A stretch of 59,405 nucleotides of DNA. It comes from CAZPRY01 sp964589175 (GTDB lineage Bacteria; Fidelibacterota; UBA2242). Shown here one piece after another: positions 45,308-54,797 of the stretch; within the stretch, counting starts at the first letter, position 1; each line of letters begins with the position of its first letter. Where the stretch lies: NCBI GenBank assembly GCA_964589175.1, contig CAZPRY010000026.1, positions 1-59,405 on the forward strand, given 5' to 3'. The notes beneath the pieces are model-generated. The model was not told the origin of the DNA. It saw only the letters and a list, made by a program, of their open reading frames with translations, and searched no databases. The position numbers and the translations under genes were made by a program.

Positions 45308-46672
45308 ATGGAGACGTTGCAGGCTGAATTTATTCCATTGGCGCCGCTCCTGACAAAATTGGGTGTGATGCTCGCGGCTTCCCTGCTGGTGGAACGTTTC
45401 CTGGCCATGATTAACTGGCTGATTGACAGGTTTTTTGTTGTCGAGTCGACCGTGCAGTGGGAAGTTGTTAATCGCATCGATGCGAAATTAAAGCTTACCG
45501 AACAGGCGATTGAGGAGTCGAAGATTCTGGAAGCACATGCGGCTGTAACCGCCGCCGATCCGCCCGATGCGCATGAAGTCGAGGTGAATCCGCTCTGTAC
45601 GGACGCCCGTCCGGATTCGCGTTTTGACGTCAAGGAAATCCTGCCGCCGGAACAGATCCTGAATTCGGATGACAGGCAACTGGCCCTGCTCGATCAGAAG
45701 AAAATTCGCAAGGAATTCTGGATGCAAATCCTGGGAATGCTGGTGGGGATATTGGGGTGTATTCAACTGAAATTTTCAATCTTCAGTGTCATCATGAACG
45801 GGGGAGAACCGCATCTGTGGGGTTTCATCATGACCGGAATCATCATCGGTGCGGGTAGCAAACCCGTCAATTTTTTGATGAATTTCCTGATCAATCGCAA
45901 GGTCGTGATTGCGCGGGATGAGATCAAACAGGCCGAGGCGCAGGAAGCGCAGCAGGATACCGGGTCTCCGGCTCCCGTTGCAAGCGCTTCCGTAACGACG
46001 CCGGCCCCGAAGTCTGTGACCGCCGCAGCTGCCCCGCAGACCATCGAGGATATTGTAGGATTTCGCTACGATGGCGGGGACCGGCCGGAACGTCTGGAAA
46101 ACACCCACCTCTATACGGGACCGATAGACACAATCGTGTACCATCATACGGCGATGCATTCCGAATCGCCCTTCCGGGAAGTGGTCAAGGAATTCGATCG
46201 CAAGGGCTGGCTGACGGGTTATCACTGTGTGATTATGAAAGACGGGACGATCCGCGTGCTCTGCCGCTGGGACCGCTTCGGCAACCACGCCAAGGGCTAT
46301 AACAGTCATTCCATGGGCATCGCACTGCATGGAAATTTCGAAACGGACCCGAAAGTGCCCTTCTCGAACGATAACGGCCAGTACGGTATCCTGGAGCCGA
46401 CGATCGCACAGATTGATTCCGCGGCGCGGATTGTGGCATTATGGACGTTTCTGCATGACCTGGCCGTAGCATTCCCGCAAAAAGGGGACAGGGGCTTTCC
46501 GAAAGGAATCATTCCTCATTTGGCGATTGCCGCCAAGGCCTGCCCGGGCTGCAATTTTCCGCACCCGCAGTTCCAGAAGCGGGTCCGCTATTATGCCGAT
46601 CTGTGGGCCAAAGATAAACCATTTCGGAAAGCATTGAAAGAATTCAAGACCATAACTCTCAAGATGGCGTAG
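45308..46672 (+). CDS. Membrane-anchored N-acetylmuramoyl-L-alanine amidase with holin-like N-terminus
   Basis: 454 residues. Three hydrophobic helices come first: about 15-40 (LLTKLGVMLAASLLVERFLAMI), then two at about 138-190 ending GAGSKPVNFLMNFLINRK. A linker rich in Ala/Thr/Pro leads to an Amidase_2/PGRP domain from about 270. Zinc ligands fit T7-lysozyme type: His279/His280 in YHHTA, then His404 and Cys412 in PHLAIAAKACPG. It cleaves the muramoyl-L-alanine bond of peptidoglycan. The membrane part resembles the next protein, suggesting a holin-amidase fusion. Strong AAGGAG site. Confidence 0.8.
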   Translation: METLQAEFIPLAPLLTKLGVMLAASLLVERFLAMINWLIDRFFVVESTVQWEVVNRIDAKLKLTEQAIEESKILEAHAAVTAADPPDAHEVEVNPLCTDARPDSRFDVKEILPPEQILNSDDRQLALLDQKKIRKEFWMQILGMLVGILGCIQLKFSIFSVIMNGGEPHLWGFIMTGIIIGAGSKPVNFLMNFLINRKVVIARDEIKQAEAQEAQQDTGSPAPVASASVTTPAPKSVTAAAAPQTIEDIVGFRYDGGDRPERLENTHLYTGPIDTIVYHHTAMHSESPFREVVKEFDRKGWLTGYHCVIMKDGTIRVLCRWDRFGNHAKGYNSHSMGIALHGNFETDPKVPFSNDNGQYGILEPTIAQIDSAARIVALWTFLHDLAVAFPQKGDRGFPKGIIPHLAIAAKACPGCNFPHPQFQKRVRYYADLWAKDKPFRKALKEFKTITLKMA

Positions 46673-46681
46673 GAGGTTGTC

Positions 46682-47284
46682 ATGGATAGCAATATTGAAT
46701 ATATCACCCGGATCACCTATGTGTTTTTTATCTATCTGATACTGGCGATTTTAATTGAGCGTGTTGTGGAAGTATGCGTGAGCGCTTTCAATTATACCGA
46801 TTTGAAACTGGGCTGGTACAGAATCTGGAACCGCAAAGCCTGGAATTATCAGGATCGTTTCGACCGTATCTACGGTTTCCAGGGCGGCTACACGCCGCAG
46901 ATCGACAAGATGCTGAACTGGATCTTGTGGAAGGTTCTGTCCGAAAAACCGTACCCGGGCGGAAAGGAGAGCATATCAGCCGCCCTGATTCGTTTGAATT
47001 ATATAAAAATGGGGACGCGCCTGCTGGCTTTTCTGATTGCCCTGATATTCACAGCCGTCATGTACCGGAAATTTGACTTCAATTTTATCGGGACCGTCAG
47101 CAAACTCTTGCCGGATTCCGAGGCCATCAAATTGCTGGCGGGGCACGCGAAGTTGAGCATCCTGCTGACTGCGATTGCCGTTTCGTTGGGTTCCGAACCG
47201 TTGCACCAACTGATCGCACGATTCGAGAAAAAGAGCGAAAGCGGCAAGGCTGCGGCGAAAGGAGGCGAAAATGAGCGCAGTTAA
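46682..47284 (+). CDS. Small holin-like membrane protein
   Basis: 200 residues, TAGGAGG before the ATG. One N-terminal helix with ILAILIERVVEVCVSAFN, a basic central loop (WNRKAWNYQDRFDRIYGFQ), and two further helices (MGTRLLAFLIALIFTAVMY; LLTAIAVSLGSEPLHQLIARFEKK). The LxERxxxxxxxxxN and GSxPhxxLIxxxxxK patterns recur in the N-terminal membrane region of the upstream amidase. Phage holins with a related GS-x-x-VH-x-L ending exist, so a holin-like role is inferred. It overlaps the next gene by 14 bp. Confidence 0.6.
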   Translation: MDSNIEYITRITYVFFIYLILAILIERVVEVCVSAFNYTDLKLGWYRIWNRKAWNYQDRFDRIYGFQGGYTPQIDKMLNWILWKVLSEKPYPGGKESISAALIRLNYIKMGTRLLAFLIALIFTAVMYRKFDFNFIGTVSKLLPDSEAIKLLAGHAKLSILLTAIAVSLGSEPLHQLIARFEKKSESGKAAAKGGENERS

Positions 47285-47726
47285 GATTTTCAATTATTTG
47301 AAAGCAAATGGCGACAGCCTGCTCTTTCTCTTTGTTTTGCTCGTCGTGTTCTACTTTTTCCTGAAGGAATTCAAAATTACCAGGAAAAGTTCCTGGGGAA
47401 TGCTGCTCGGTTTGACTGCCCTGGGGGGAATATTCGCCTGCAAAATGTGGAAGCGTAATAAACTGCTGGAAGAACTGAAACAGCGCGAACAAGCCCTGCA
47501 GGATTTGGATGATCGATACCGGAAATTGTACAGCAAACACATGATCACCGAATCGGCCTATCAGAAAGTAAAAAGCGAACTGGAACAGGCAAGAAGGGAT
47601 GCGGCCCTGGGTATCCTCAAGGCCGATGAAGCCCACGCTAAAACGGTGGCCGAGATTGAACGCAAGTACGCGAATGTCTCTGATGCAGAATTGCTGAAAG
47701 CCGTTAAAAACCACGCCCGCAGTTGA
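47271..47726 (+). CDS. Membrane protein with long coiled coil, spanin/Rz-like layout
   Basis: 151 residues, AAGGAGG before the ATG inside the preceding gene. Two hydrophobic segments (SLLFLFVLLVVFYFFL and WGMLLGLTALGGIFA) precede a charged coiled coil of about 90 residues (NKLLEELKQREQALQDLDDRYRKL, VKSELEQARRDAALGILK). A membrane helix plus periplasmic coiled coil is the layout of inner-membrane spanins, but no family is recognised with certainty. Confidence 0.55.
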   Translation: MSAVKIFNYLKANGDSLLFLFVLLVVFYFFLKEFKITRKSSWGMLLGLTALGGIFACKMWKRNKLLEELKQREQALQDLDDRYRKLYSKHMITESAYQKVKSELEQARRDAALGILKADEAHAKTVAEIERKYANVSDAELLKAVKNHARS

Positions 47727-47738
47727 GAAGGAGCGCTA

Positions 47739-48287
47739 ATGAAACGAATTATGTTCAGCCTGGTTTTTCTTGTGGGTTTGTCAGGACTGCGATCCGAGGA
47801 GTTGAGATTATTGTACAATGGCCAGACTATCAGCGGATCGCAAATCGATGCGGACAGCTGGTCGTTTGTGATCGGGGGAGAGAAATTTATGCTGTTGAAA
47901 CGGGATCTGGTTGTGGGGATGTCGGAACACATCGAAATTCTGGAAGCCGATTCGCTGCGTCTTGAGAAAATCATCGCGGCCAAGGACCATCTTCTGGCAG
48001 GTTTCGAAGCATACGAAAAAAGCGCCGATGAACATATCGAAGTCCAAAAAGAACTCGTTGCGACCAGCGACAGCCTCTATGCAGGCTATAAGAACCTATA
48101 TCACGATCTGAAGCAAATCATGGGCGTATCGACTTTCGCGCTCAATCCCGGCCTTGGCTTGATTTATGACGGAAGGTGGAAATTTACACTTGCGCTTGGC
48201 GTCGATTACCGAAGTTGGACCGGTCAATTCCAGTTCGGGGACCATTGTGGAGGGCTCATTCTCGGCATACGGCTTCCCATCTTCTGA
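47739..48287 (+). CDS. Exported coiled-coil protein, last gene of the cassette
   Basis: 182 residues, GAAGGAG before the ATG. Signal peptide about 1-18 (LSGLRSEE). A short beta hairpin (LRLLYNGQTISGSQI) precedes a helical coiled region (ILEADSLRLEKIIAAKDHLLAGFEAYEK) and a C-terminal beta-rich end (FALNPGLGLIYDGRWKFTLALGVDY, LILGIRLPIF) that could insert in the outer membrane. Together with the previous protein it may bridge both membranes. Function unknown. Confidence 0.55.
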   Translation: MKRIMFSLVFLVGLSGLRSEELRLLYNGQTISGSQIDADSWSFVIGGEKFMLLKRDLVVGMSEHIEILEADSLRLEKIIAAKDHLLAGFEAYEKSADEHIEVQKELVATSDSLYAGYKNLYHDLKQIMGVSTFALNPGLGLIYDGRWKFTLALGVDYRSWTGQFQFGDHCGGLILGIRLPIF

Positions 48288-48327
48288 GCGAATCAGGGCT
48301 TGCAATGATTGCAGGTGCAGAAATTGC

Positions 48328-49806
48328 CTATATCGTTTTCACCACCTGCCGGAAATGGAAACCGTAAATCGCCATGGTTACCGCCAGTGCAAACTTGCGC
48401 GGGTAGCGAAACAGGCTGAAGAACAGGAGTTTCCAGTAATAACGCTTGCCCTTTTCCAGAACTCCCAAAATCCAGAAGGAACGGAATAGGGCCTTCAAGT
48501 CCTGCAATTTGATTTTGAAAGAACGGCGCAGTGGCAGCTGGTACTCCCGGAGAAATGTTTTAACGCGTTCATAATACTCTTTTTGCGAATAGATCGTTTC
48601 GAGTACCTTTTTATATCCGGCCATCAGGTTCTGATATCTCATACGCGGGACGAAATTGAGGGTTCCGTCCATGTTATCGCCGGCGAAGGAATTCAGCAAG
48701 CGGTCTTCCTTTTGCAGGCGCTGGAATAGGCGGGACCCCGTGGGAGCGTTCAGCAAACCGACCATGGCCGTTACGATTCCGCTTTTACGGATGAAGTTGA
48801 TCTGTTGATCGAAAATGTCGGCCGGGTCGCTATCGAAACCGATGATGAAGCCGCCCGATACCCGCAGCCCCGATTTATGGATCTGCTTTACCGTGTCAAG
48901 CATGTCGCGCTTCAGGTTTTGCTTCTTGCCGCATTCGGCCAGGCTTTCGCCGTTCGGGGTTTCGATGCCGACGAAAGTGTGATTGAATCCGGCGGTCACC
49001 ATCAAATTCATCAACTCTTCATCATCGCCCAGGTTGATGGATACCTCGGTTCCGAATAAAAATGGATTGCCGTGCTGCTTCTGCCAATCGATCAGCCCCG
49101 GCAGAAGGTCGGTTTTCAATTTCTTCTTATTGCCGATAAAATTATCATCCACGACAAAGACGTCGCCGCGCCAATCATCGTCGTAGAGCGCCTGGAGTTC
49201 GGCCAGAAACTGTCCGGTCTCCTTCGTGCGGGGAGCGTGTCCGTTCAGCATGGTGATGCTGCAGAATTCACAATCATAGGGGCAGCCGCGCGAGTACTGA
49301 ATACTTACACTGGCGTACTTCTTTTTTTCCAGAAGATTCCATTCGGGGGTTGGTGTTTTGGAAATATCGGGAAAATCGGATGAGGCATAAACCGCGCGTG
49401 GTTTTCCGTTCTTTAGATCCTCCAGAAACGGGGGCAGGGTGAGTTCGGCCTCGTTGAGAATAAAGTGATCGATGCCTTGAAAATCGCGGTACTCGGTGGT
49501 CACCAGCGGGCCGCCGGCGACAACCGGTACCTCCAATTCGTTGCAGCGTTTCACGACATTGCGGAACGATTCGCGGTGGATATTCATTCCGGACAGGAAG
49601 ACATAGTCGGCCCAGCGGATATCGGCATCACGCAAAGGCGAGACGTTCATATCGATCAATTTTTTCTGCCAGTCGTGCGGCAACATGGCAGAAACCGTAA
49701 TCAAACCCAGCGGCGTGTTGCCGGCTTTCTTGGAAATAAATTTGACGGCATCGTGAAATGACCAGAAGGTTGCGGGTGTTTTGGGGTATACGAGTAATAT
49801 TTTCAT
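48328..49806 (-). CDS. B12-binding radical SAM protein with DUF4070
   Basis: 492 residues. Residues about 1-140 form a cobalamin-binding Rossmann domain (ILLVYPKTP, FLSGMNIHRESF, VVAGGPLVTTEY). The radical SAM core carries the iron-sulfur motif SRGCPYDCEFCSI (CxxxCxxC), then VFVVDDNFIGNKK and FVGIETPNGESL. The C-terminal about 140 residues fit DUF4070, found in HpnR-type hopanoid C-3 methylases and relatives. It probably methylates or rearranges an unactivated carbon in a lipid or other metabolite. Convergent with the lysis-like cassette, separated by 40 bp. Confidence 0.85.
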   Translation of the reverse strand: MKILLVYPKTPATFWSFHDAVKFISKKAGNTPLGLITVSAMLPHDWQKKLIDMNVSPLRDADIRWADYVFLSGMNIHRESFRNVVKRCNELEVPVVAGGPLVTTEYRDFQGIDHFILNEAELTLPPFLEDLKNGKPRAVYASSDFPDISKTPTPEWNLLEKKKYASVSIQYSRGCPYDCEFCSITMLNGHAPRTKETGQFLAELQALYDDDWRGDVFVVDDNFIGNKKKLKTDLLPGLIDWQKQHGNPFLFGTEVSINLGDDEELMNLMVTAGFNHTFVGIETPNGESLAECGKKQNLKRDMLDTVKQIHKSGLRVSGGFIIGFDSDPADIFDQQINFIRKSGIVTAMVGLLNAPTGSRLFQRLQKEDRLLNSFAGDNMDGTLNFVPRMRYQNLMAGYKKVLETIYSQKEYYERVKTFLREYQLPLRRSFKIKLQDLKALFRSFWILGVLEKGKRYYWKLLFFSLFRYPRKFALAVTMAIYGFHFRQVVKTI

Positions 49807-50001
49807 AATTTCACCATTGCATTTTTGATCTAATTTTAATTGTCCATAAGTCTGACTATATTTTAACCAATGTAGGAATTAGTGGGTGTAAAACTAATGT
49901 AAAACAAATCGGATGAAGTTGGGATGATTGGATTTTTCTGTCTATATTTTGTAAAAGCCACGACTTACGGAGTGAAGTAGTAACTTGAACAGCAGGACAT
50001 T

Positions 50002-51021
50002 ATGAAGGAACCGCGGACCACACTCTACCCTATTCTCTTCTTTATCCTGGCCCAGCTGGCCTGGTTTCTTCTGCTGGGCATGTGGATTTATTGGTACGTG
50101 ACGAATTACCTGCTGATCACAAAGGTAGGGGAGAAGATAGCCCCGCGCTTTCTGACCGACACCTCCAACCTCGTGACCCTGATCGGGGGCCTGATTCTGC
50201 TGGTCATCCTCTCGCTGACGATGTCGTTGATTTTCGGGAATCTCAACCGGCAGATCAACCTGACGCATCTGTACGATACGTTTATCGCCAACATCACGCA
50301 TGAACTCAAATCACCGCTATCCTCGATCCAGTTATACCTGGAAACCATGCGTATCAGGAACGTCCCCAGGGCCAAGCAGGCCGAATTCATCGACATTATG
50401 CTCAGCGATATCGACCGCCTGGATCACCTGATCAGCTCGGTGCTCTACCTGTCGGCATTGGAGCGCAGAGGCCTCGCTAAAAAACCGGAGCACGAATACC
50501 ATGTAAGCCGGGCGGATTCGGTATTGCACGAGCTGTTGGACGAAGCTGCCGCGTACTTCAAACTTCCGCCCGACAGACTGACAATCGAAGGCGAAGCGCC
50601 CTGTTCATGTATTATCGATCGCAGCTGGTTTCGGATCGTCATCGATAACTTATTCGACAACGCCATAAAATATTCGGAGGGTCCCGCGCAGATCCGGGTG
50701 AAGATGTCCTGCAATCCCAGGTATGTCTATGTCGATTTCTCCGATAACGGAATCGGCATCGCCCGCCGGGATCAGAAGAAAATATTTCATAAATTCGAAC
50801 GGATTCAAAATCCGCAGAGTCCCAGCGTGAAAGGAACCGGTCTGGGCTTGTACTGGGTAAAGGAGATCATCCGCTATCACGGCGGCAAAATCGGGTTTCA
50901 CAGCGAAGGAATCGGACAGGGAACAAGTTTTACGATTGCCCTGCCGGTCTACTCTTCGCGCTCAAGACACCGGCAGCAGCGATTATTGCGCTTCAACGAG
51001 AGGGAAACGGAAAGGCAATAG
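50002..51021 (+). CDS. Membrane sensor histidine kinase
   Basis: 339 residues. Two transmembrane helices (ILFFILAQLAWFLLLGMWIYWYV and LVTLIGGLILLVILSLTMSLIF) flank a short loop of about 25 residues, so sensing is probably within or near the membrane. HisKA follows with the phospho-accepting His in NITHELKSPLSSIQL, then HATPase_c with DNLFDNAIKYSE (N box), FSDNGIGIA (G1) and KGTGLGLYWVKEI (G2). It is 5 bp ahead of its response regulator. Signal unknown. Confidence 0.9.
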   Translation: MKEPRTTLYPILFFILAQLAWFLLLGMWIYWYVTNYLLITKVGEKIAPRFLTDTSNLVTLIGGLILLVILSLTMSLIFGNLNRQINLTHLYDTFIANITHELKSPLSSIQLYLETMRIRNVPRAKQAEFIDIMLSDIDRLDHLISSVLYLSALERRGLAKKPEHEYHVSRADSVLHELLDEAAAYFKLPPDRLTIEGEAPCSCIIDRSWFRIVIDNLFDNAIKYSEGPAQIRVKMSCNPRYVYVDFSDNGIGIARRDQKKIFHKFERIQNPQSPSVKGTGLGLYWVKEIIRYHGGKIGFHSEGIGQGTSFTIALPVYSSRSRHRQQRLLRFNERETERQ

Positions 51022-51026
51022 CGGGT

Positions 51027-51737
51027 ATGAATGAAAATCCCTTTAGAGAAAACAGGATTTTATTGGTGGAGGATGAAGAAAGCCTGGCCAAAGGCCTGGA
51101 GTATAACCTTGGTGAGGAAGGCTACCGGGTCGAATGGGTGACCGACGGCAGACAGGCCCTGGAGAGAATCGGCAACAACGAATACGATCTTGTGATTCTC
51201 GATATTATGCTTCCCTATGTTGATGGTTTTACGGTTGCGCGGGAGATTCGTAAAACCCTCCCGCAATTGCCGGTTCTGATGCTGACCGCCCGCGGTGGAA
51301 TTCAGGATCGGGTTGAGGGCCTGGAAGCGGGCGCCGACGATTATGTCAGCAAACCGTTTCACCTGCAGGAGTTGCTGTTGCGGGTGCGCGGCATGTTGCG
51401 GCGAAAGAACTGGTACAAGGCCTCCGTCGAAGAGATGCCGGTCTACCGTTTCGGCGGGAACGAGATTCGATTCACCAATTTCATGGCCCTGGCCGGTACG
51501 CAGGAAATTCAGCTCACGCTTTACGAAGCGATGCTCATGAAATACCTGATTGAACGCAAAGGGAGCGCGGTGTCGCGCCAGGAACTGCTGGCCAATGTCT
51601 GGAATACCGATCCCGAACTGGAAACGCGAACCGTGGATAATTTCATCGCGCGTTTGCGCAAATATTTCGAAGCCGACCCGGGAAATCCCCGGCATATTAA
51701 AAGCGTACGGGGAGTCGGATATATTTTCTCCGATTGA
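51027..51737 (+). CDS. OmpR-family response regulator
   Basis: 236 residues. The receiver domain has the acidic pair in LLVEDEES, phospho-accepting Asp in LVILDIMLPYVDG, Thr in LMLTARGG and Lys in YVSKPFHL. The C-terminal winged helix (LTLYEAMLMKYLIERKGSAVSRQELLANVW, TVDNFIARLRKYFE, SVRGVGYIF) binds DNA. It pairs with the kinase just upstream. No target site was identified. Confidence 0.93.
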   Translation: MNENPFRENRILLVEDEESLAKGLEYNLGEEGYRVEWVTDGRQALERIGNNEYDLVILDIMLPYVDGFTVAREIRKTLPQLPVLMLTARGGIQDRVEGLEAGADDYVSKPFHLQELLLRVRGMLRRKNWYKASVEEMPVYRFGGNEIRFTNFMALAGTQEIQLTLYEAMLMKYLIERKGSAVSRQELLANVWNTDPELETRTVDNFIARLRKYFEADPGNPRHIKSVRGVGYIFSD

Positions 51738-51814
51738 AACAGAACCGGTTGGAAAAATACGAAATATTAGTATATTTGGTACAATTTGGGGCTGTCAAGT
51801 TTAAGGGGTAAGTA

Positions 51815-52249
51815 ATGAGTTTTTTAAGGTTGACGGATGAGGGCAATCCACCCTCGGAGCAGGATATTCTGGGAGCTGTTGGAAGACGGGCGTCGTTATG
51901 GACGGATTTGCAGGATCATCTTAAAAAATATTCCGATTTCAAGCCGCACCTGATTTACTATGGCAGGAAATACGGCTGGACGTTACGATACTCCGATGAT
52001 GATAAAACCTTATGTTCGCTCTTCCCGGAACAGGGCGCTTTTACCGTTTTGATAATCCTTGGAAAAAAGGAGGTACCGGAGACAGTTGCCCACAGCGACG
52101 ATCTGAGTCCCTATGTCCGCATGCTTTTCGAAAATACCAAACAGATGCACGACGGGCGCTGGCTGTGGATACCGATCCTTACCTCAGATGATCTGGATTC
52201 GATCAAACTGCTGCTCCGGATCAAACAGCCGCTGCCCGAACCGGAATAA
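51815..52249 (+). CDS. DUF3788-family protein
   Basis: 144 residues, no signal peptide. It follows the DUF3788 pattern: an N-terminal PPSEQDILGAVG segment, LWTDLQDHLKKY, YYGRKYGWTLRYSDDDKTLCSLFPEQGAFTVLIILGKKE, and a short C-terminal region with DGRWLWIPI. Members are small cytosolic proteins often annotated with a YdhG-like fold. Function unknown. Confidence 0.7.
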   Translation: MSFLRLTDEGNPPSEQDILGAVGRRASLWTDLQDHLKKYSDFKPHLIYYGRKYGWTLRYSDDDKTLCSLFPEQGAFTVLIILGKKEVPETVAHSDDLSPYVRMLFENTKQMHDGRWLWIPILTSDDLDSIKLLLRIKQPLPEPE

Positions 52250-52454
52250 TCCTACCCAATCGATTCAGATTACGTTCCGGGATTTTCCCAAAAATTACAT
52301 TCAGTTCCGAACAGAATCGGGTAGGTCTTTCGTTGGCCTCTTAGGGACTCGCGATTGTCCAACCCGATTGAATCCCGCCAACGGCGTGGGCTTCACTTAG
52401 CTTCGCTACGTTCAGGATGACGTCTTTTTAATTTTCCGGTAAGTTATTCAACAA

Positions 52455-52480
52455 AAAGGGCGATTGCCGGATCGCCCTTT
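52455..52480 (-). terminator. Intrinsic terminator of lpdA
   Basis: aaagggcgat (52455-52464), a 6-base loop and atcgcccttt (52471-52480). On the minus strand the stem is followed by a run of five T, just after the lpdA stop at 52504. The rest of the 254-bp gap 52250-52503 has no gene. Confidence 0.85.
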
Positions 52481-52503
52481 CTATTTCTATGTAGATAAAC
52501 AAA

Positions 52504-53892
52504 TCAAACGTGGATCGCCCAGCCCTCGACGCCGCGCGCGGCCTCCATCACCGCTTCGGCCAGGGTAGGATGGGCATGGATTGTAGCGGCGATGTCTTCT
52601 GGCAGCAACTCGGCTTTTTTCGCCAGTAAAATTTCGTGGATCAGTTCGGTGGCATCCTTGCCGGCGATGTGCGCACCGAGGATCTCTTTCGTGTCGGGAT
52701 TATAGATGATTTTGACGAGGCCTTCCGATTCTTCGACTGCAACGGATTTACCCGCTCCGCGATAGGGGAAAACATACTTCTCGAATTTAACGCCCAGTTC
52801 GACAGCCTTCTTCTCGGTCAAGCCAAAACTGGCGACCTGCGGTTCGCAGTAGGTGGCGCCGGGAATCAGCAGCGGATCGATTTTCATTTCGGGCTTGTGA
52901 CCGGCCATGAATTCCACGGCGATTTCACCCTCTTTGGATGCGACGTGAGCGAGCAGGGGAGTGGCAATTACATCGCCGATGGCGAAAATACCAGCGGCTG
53001 AAGTCTGGTAAAAATCGCCAACTTTGATGAAGCCTTTTTCCGTTGCGATCCCCAATTCTTCGAGACCGAGGTTTTCGGAATTGGGGGTACGACCGACCGC
53101 CACGAGGATTTTATCGACATCAACAGCGCTGCGATCGTCACCTTGCTTCAAGTGCACCGTAAGGCGTTCTCCATTCTGCTCGAAACTCTCCGCCACAGTG
53201 GAAGTGTAGATCCTGATTTTGCTGCGTTTGAATGATTTGGCGACAACGTCGGCGGTCTCAGCATCCTCGATCGGCAGAATCTGGTCCATCATTTCCACCA
53301 GGTGAACCTCGACACCGAAGGAACTGAGCAGGTAGGCGAATTCCACTCCGATGGCGCCGGCGCCCAGAATCAGGATGCTTTTGGGCAAGGCTTTCATATC
53401 CAGCGCTCCGGTCGATGAGAGGATGTTCTCCTCATCGAATTCGAAACCTTTGATAACCCTCGGACGCGAACCGGTGGCGATCAGGATGTTTTTAGCTGTA
53501 TAGATTTTGTCGCCGTTGACGGTGATTTCATTCTTTCCACTAATTCCAGCGGTTCCGGCGATCAAATCGATTTCATTCTTCCTGAGCAGAAATTCGACGC
53601 CTTTGGACAGTTTGGTGGCGGCCACGCGGGATTTCTTCTGGACTTTGGAATAATCAAACCCGGACTCGTCGATCTTAAGTCCCATATTCTTCAGGTCTTT
53701 GATATAGGTGTATTTCTGGGCCTGACTGATCAGCGATTTGGAGGGAATGCAGCCCCAGTTCAGGCACACGCCGCCGGGATTGTCCTTCTCGATGACGGCC
53801 GTCCTGAGCCCCAACTGAGAGGCGCGGATTGCCGCTACATAGCCGCCGGGCCCGGCACCGATTACGATCAGATCATAGGAATTCTCTGCCAT
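52504..53892 (-). CDS. lpdA: Dihydrolipoyl dehydrogenase
   Basis: 462 residues, GGAG before the ATG. The FAD-binding GAGPGGYVAAIRA lies near residue 12, the redox disulfide is CLNWGC, the NAD-binding GAGAIGVEFA is central, and the C-terminal active-site motif is HAHPTLAEAV. It reoxidises lipoyl groups of pyruvate/2-oxoacid dehydrogenases or the glycine cleavage system. No other complex subunit is adjacent. An intrinsic terminator follows. Confidence 0.95.
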   Translation of the reverse strand: MAENSYDLIVIGAGPGGYVAAIRASQLGLRTAVIEKDNPGGVCLNWGCIPSKSLISQAQKYTYIKDLKNMGLKIDESGFDYSKVQKKSRVAATKLSKGVEFLLRKNEIDLIAGTAGISGKNEITVNGDKIYTAKNILIATGSRPRVIKGFEFDEENILSSTGALDMKALPKSILILGAGAIGVEFAYLLSSFGVEVHLVEMMDQILPIEDAETADVVAKSFKRSKIRIYTSTVAESFEQNGERLTVHLKQGDDRSAVDVDKILVAVGRTPNSENLGLEELGIATEKGFIKVGDFYQTSAAGIFAIGDVIATPLLAHVASKEGEIAVEFMAGHKPEMKIDPLLIPGATYCEPQVASFGLTEKKAVELGVKFEKYVFPYRGAGKSVAVEESEGLVKIIYNPDTKEILGAHIAGKDATELIHEILLAKKAELLPEDIAATIHAHPTLAEAVMEAARGVEGWAIHV

Positions 53893-54050
53893 TGCTTGCT
53901 CCGTATATTTTTTGACTTTCGGTCATATCAACCTTATAAATTGAATTTCTATAACTATTGATACAAGAGGAATATTTTGGTTGCGGAGTTTTTGGGAGTG
54001 ATTTTCCAGCGGTGTATGTAAAAGTACTGGCGATGAGAGGCCGCAATCAG

Positions 54051-54797
54051 TCAGCGCCCGGCCACGTCGAACAGTTTGGTCTTTTTCTTCAGCGTACGCA
54101 GGGTGAGATAGATAAGCAGACCCGTCAGGAAAAAGACGATCCAATTCTGTCCGAGCACGATTTTACGGTACTCGAACAGGTTGATGATTAGTTCCAGGAA
54201 AGTGAAGGAAACGACGATGGCGAAGAATCCGGAGTATTCGCGTTTAAGCACATTTCTCAGCGAAAAACGCAGGCGCGGATTCTTCCAGTTGCGCAGCCGG
54301 GGAAAAAAAGCGGGGGTTGTTTCGGACCATTTCAGGTATTCGTCCCGGAACTTACCGCGTAAAAATTCTTCTTCGTTGTACATGATCCGTTCGTAGTAAA
54401 TCCAGAATGCCATTCCGCCGAGCAGCACTACCCACCAGACACGCAGAAAGATCAGGATGCCGAGGTAGGTGACGAAATTTCCGAAATACAGGGGATGGCG
54501 AACAACGGAATATATCGCTTTGGTGTTGAGCGTGTCGGCAATTTGTTTTCTGGTGTTGCGGCCGGAAGTCCGTTTGGGCGTGTAACCGATGGTCAGGCAG
54601 CGGATGGCCAGGCCGAGGAAAGAGATTGTGAGCGAGGCGATGACGATTATCCGGTCGACCGTGTTGCCGAAAACCGTCTGAAACTGAGCAGACCGGGCGG
54701 CCGCGATCAGCATGAACGGCACAAATACCAGCGGAAGGTAACTGCGCCAGCGAAAAAGCCATTGTCCCTGTTTCTGCATTTCTTCCCTGAGTGCCAT
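54051..54797 (-). CDS. Membrane methyltransferase of ICMT/PEMT type
   Basis: 248 residues with six or so hydrophobic helices. The family motif is clear in SVVRHPLYFGNFVTYLGILI (RHPxY...G), followed by the YYERIMYNEEEFLRGKFRDEYLKW segment with the conserved EE of SAM-binding ICMT/PEMT enzymes. Relatives methylate lipids or lipid A phosphate groups (LmtA-like) or isoprenylcysteine. In a Gram-negative FCB bacterium a lipid substrate is likely. The gap to lpdA shows no gene. Confidence 0.75.
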   Translation of the reverse strand: MALREEMQKQGQWLFRWRSYLPLVFVPFMLIAAARSAQFQTVFGNTVDRIIVIASLTISFLGLAIRCLTIGYTPKRTSGRNTRKQIADTLNTKAIYSVVRHPLYFGNFVTYLGILIFLRVWWVVLLGGMAFWIYYERIMYNEEEFLRGKFRDEYLKWSETTPAFFPRLRNWKNPRLRFSLRNVLKREYSGFFAIVVSFTFLELIINLFEYRKIVLGQNWIVFFLTGLLIYLTLRTLKKKTKLFDVAGR

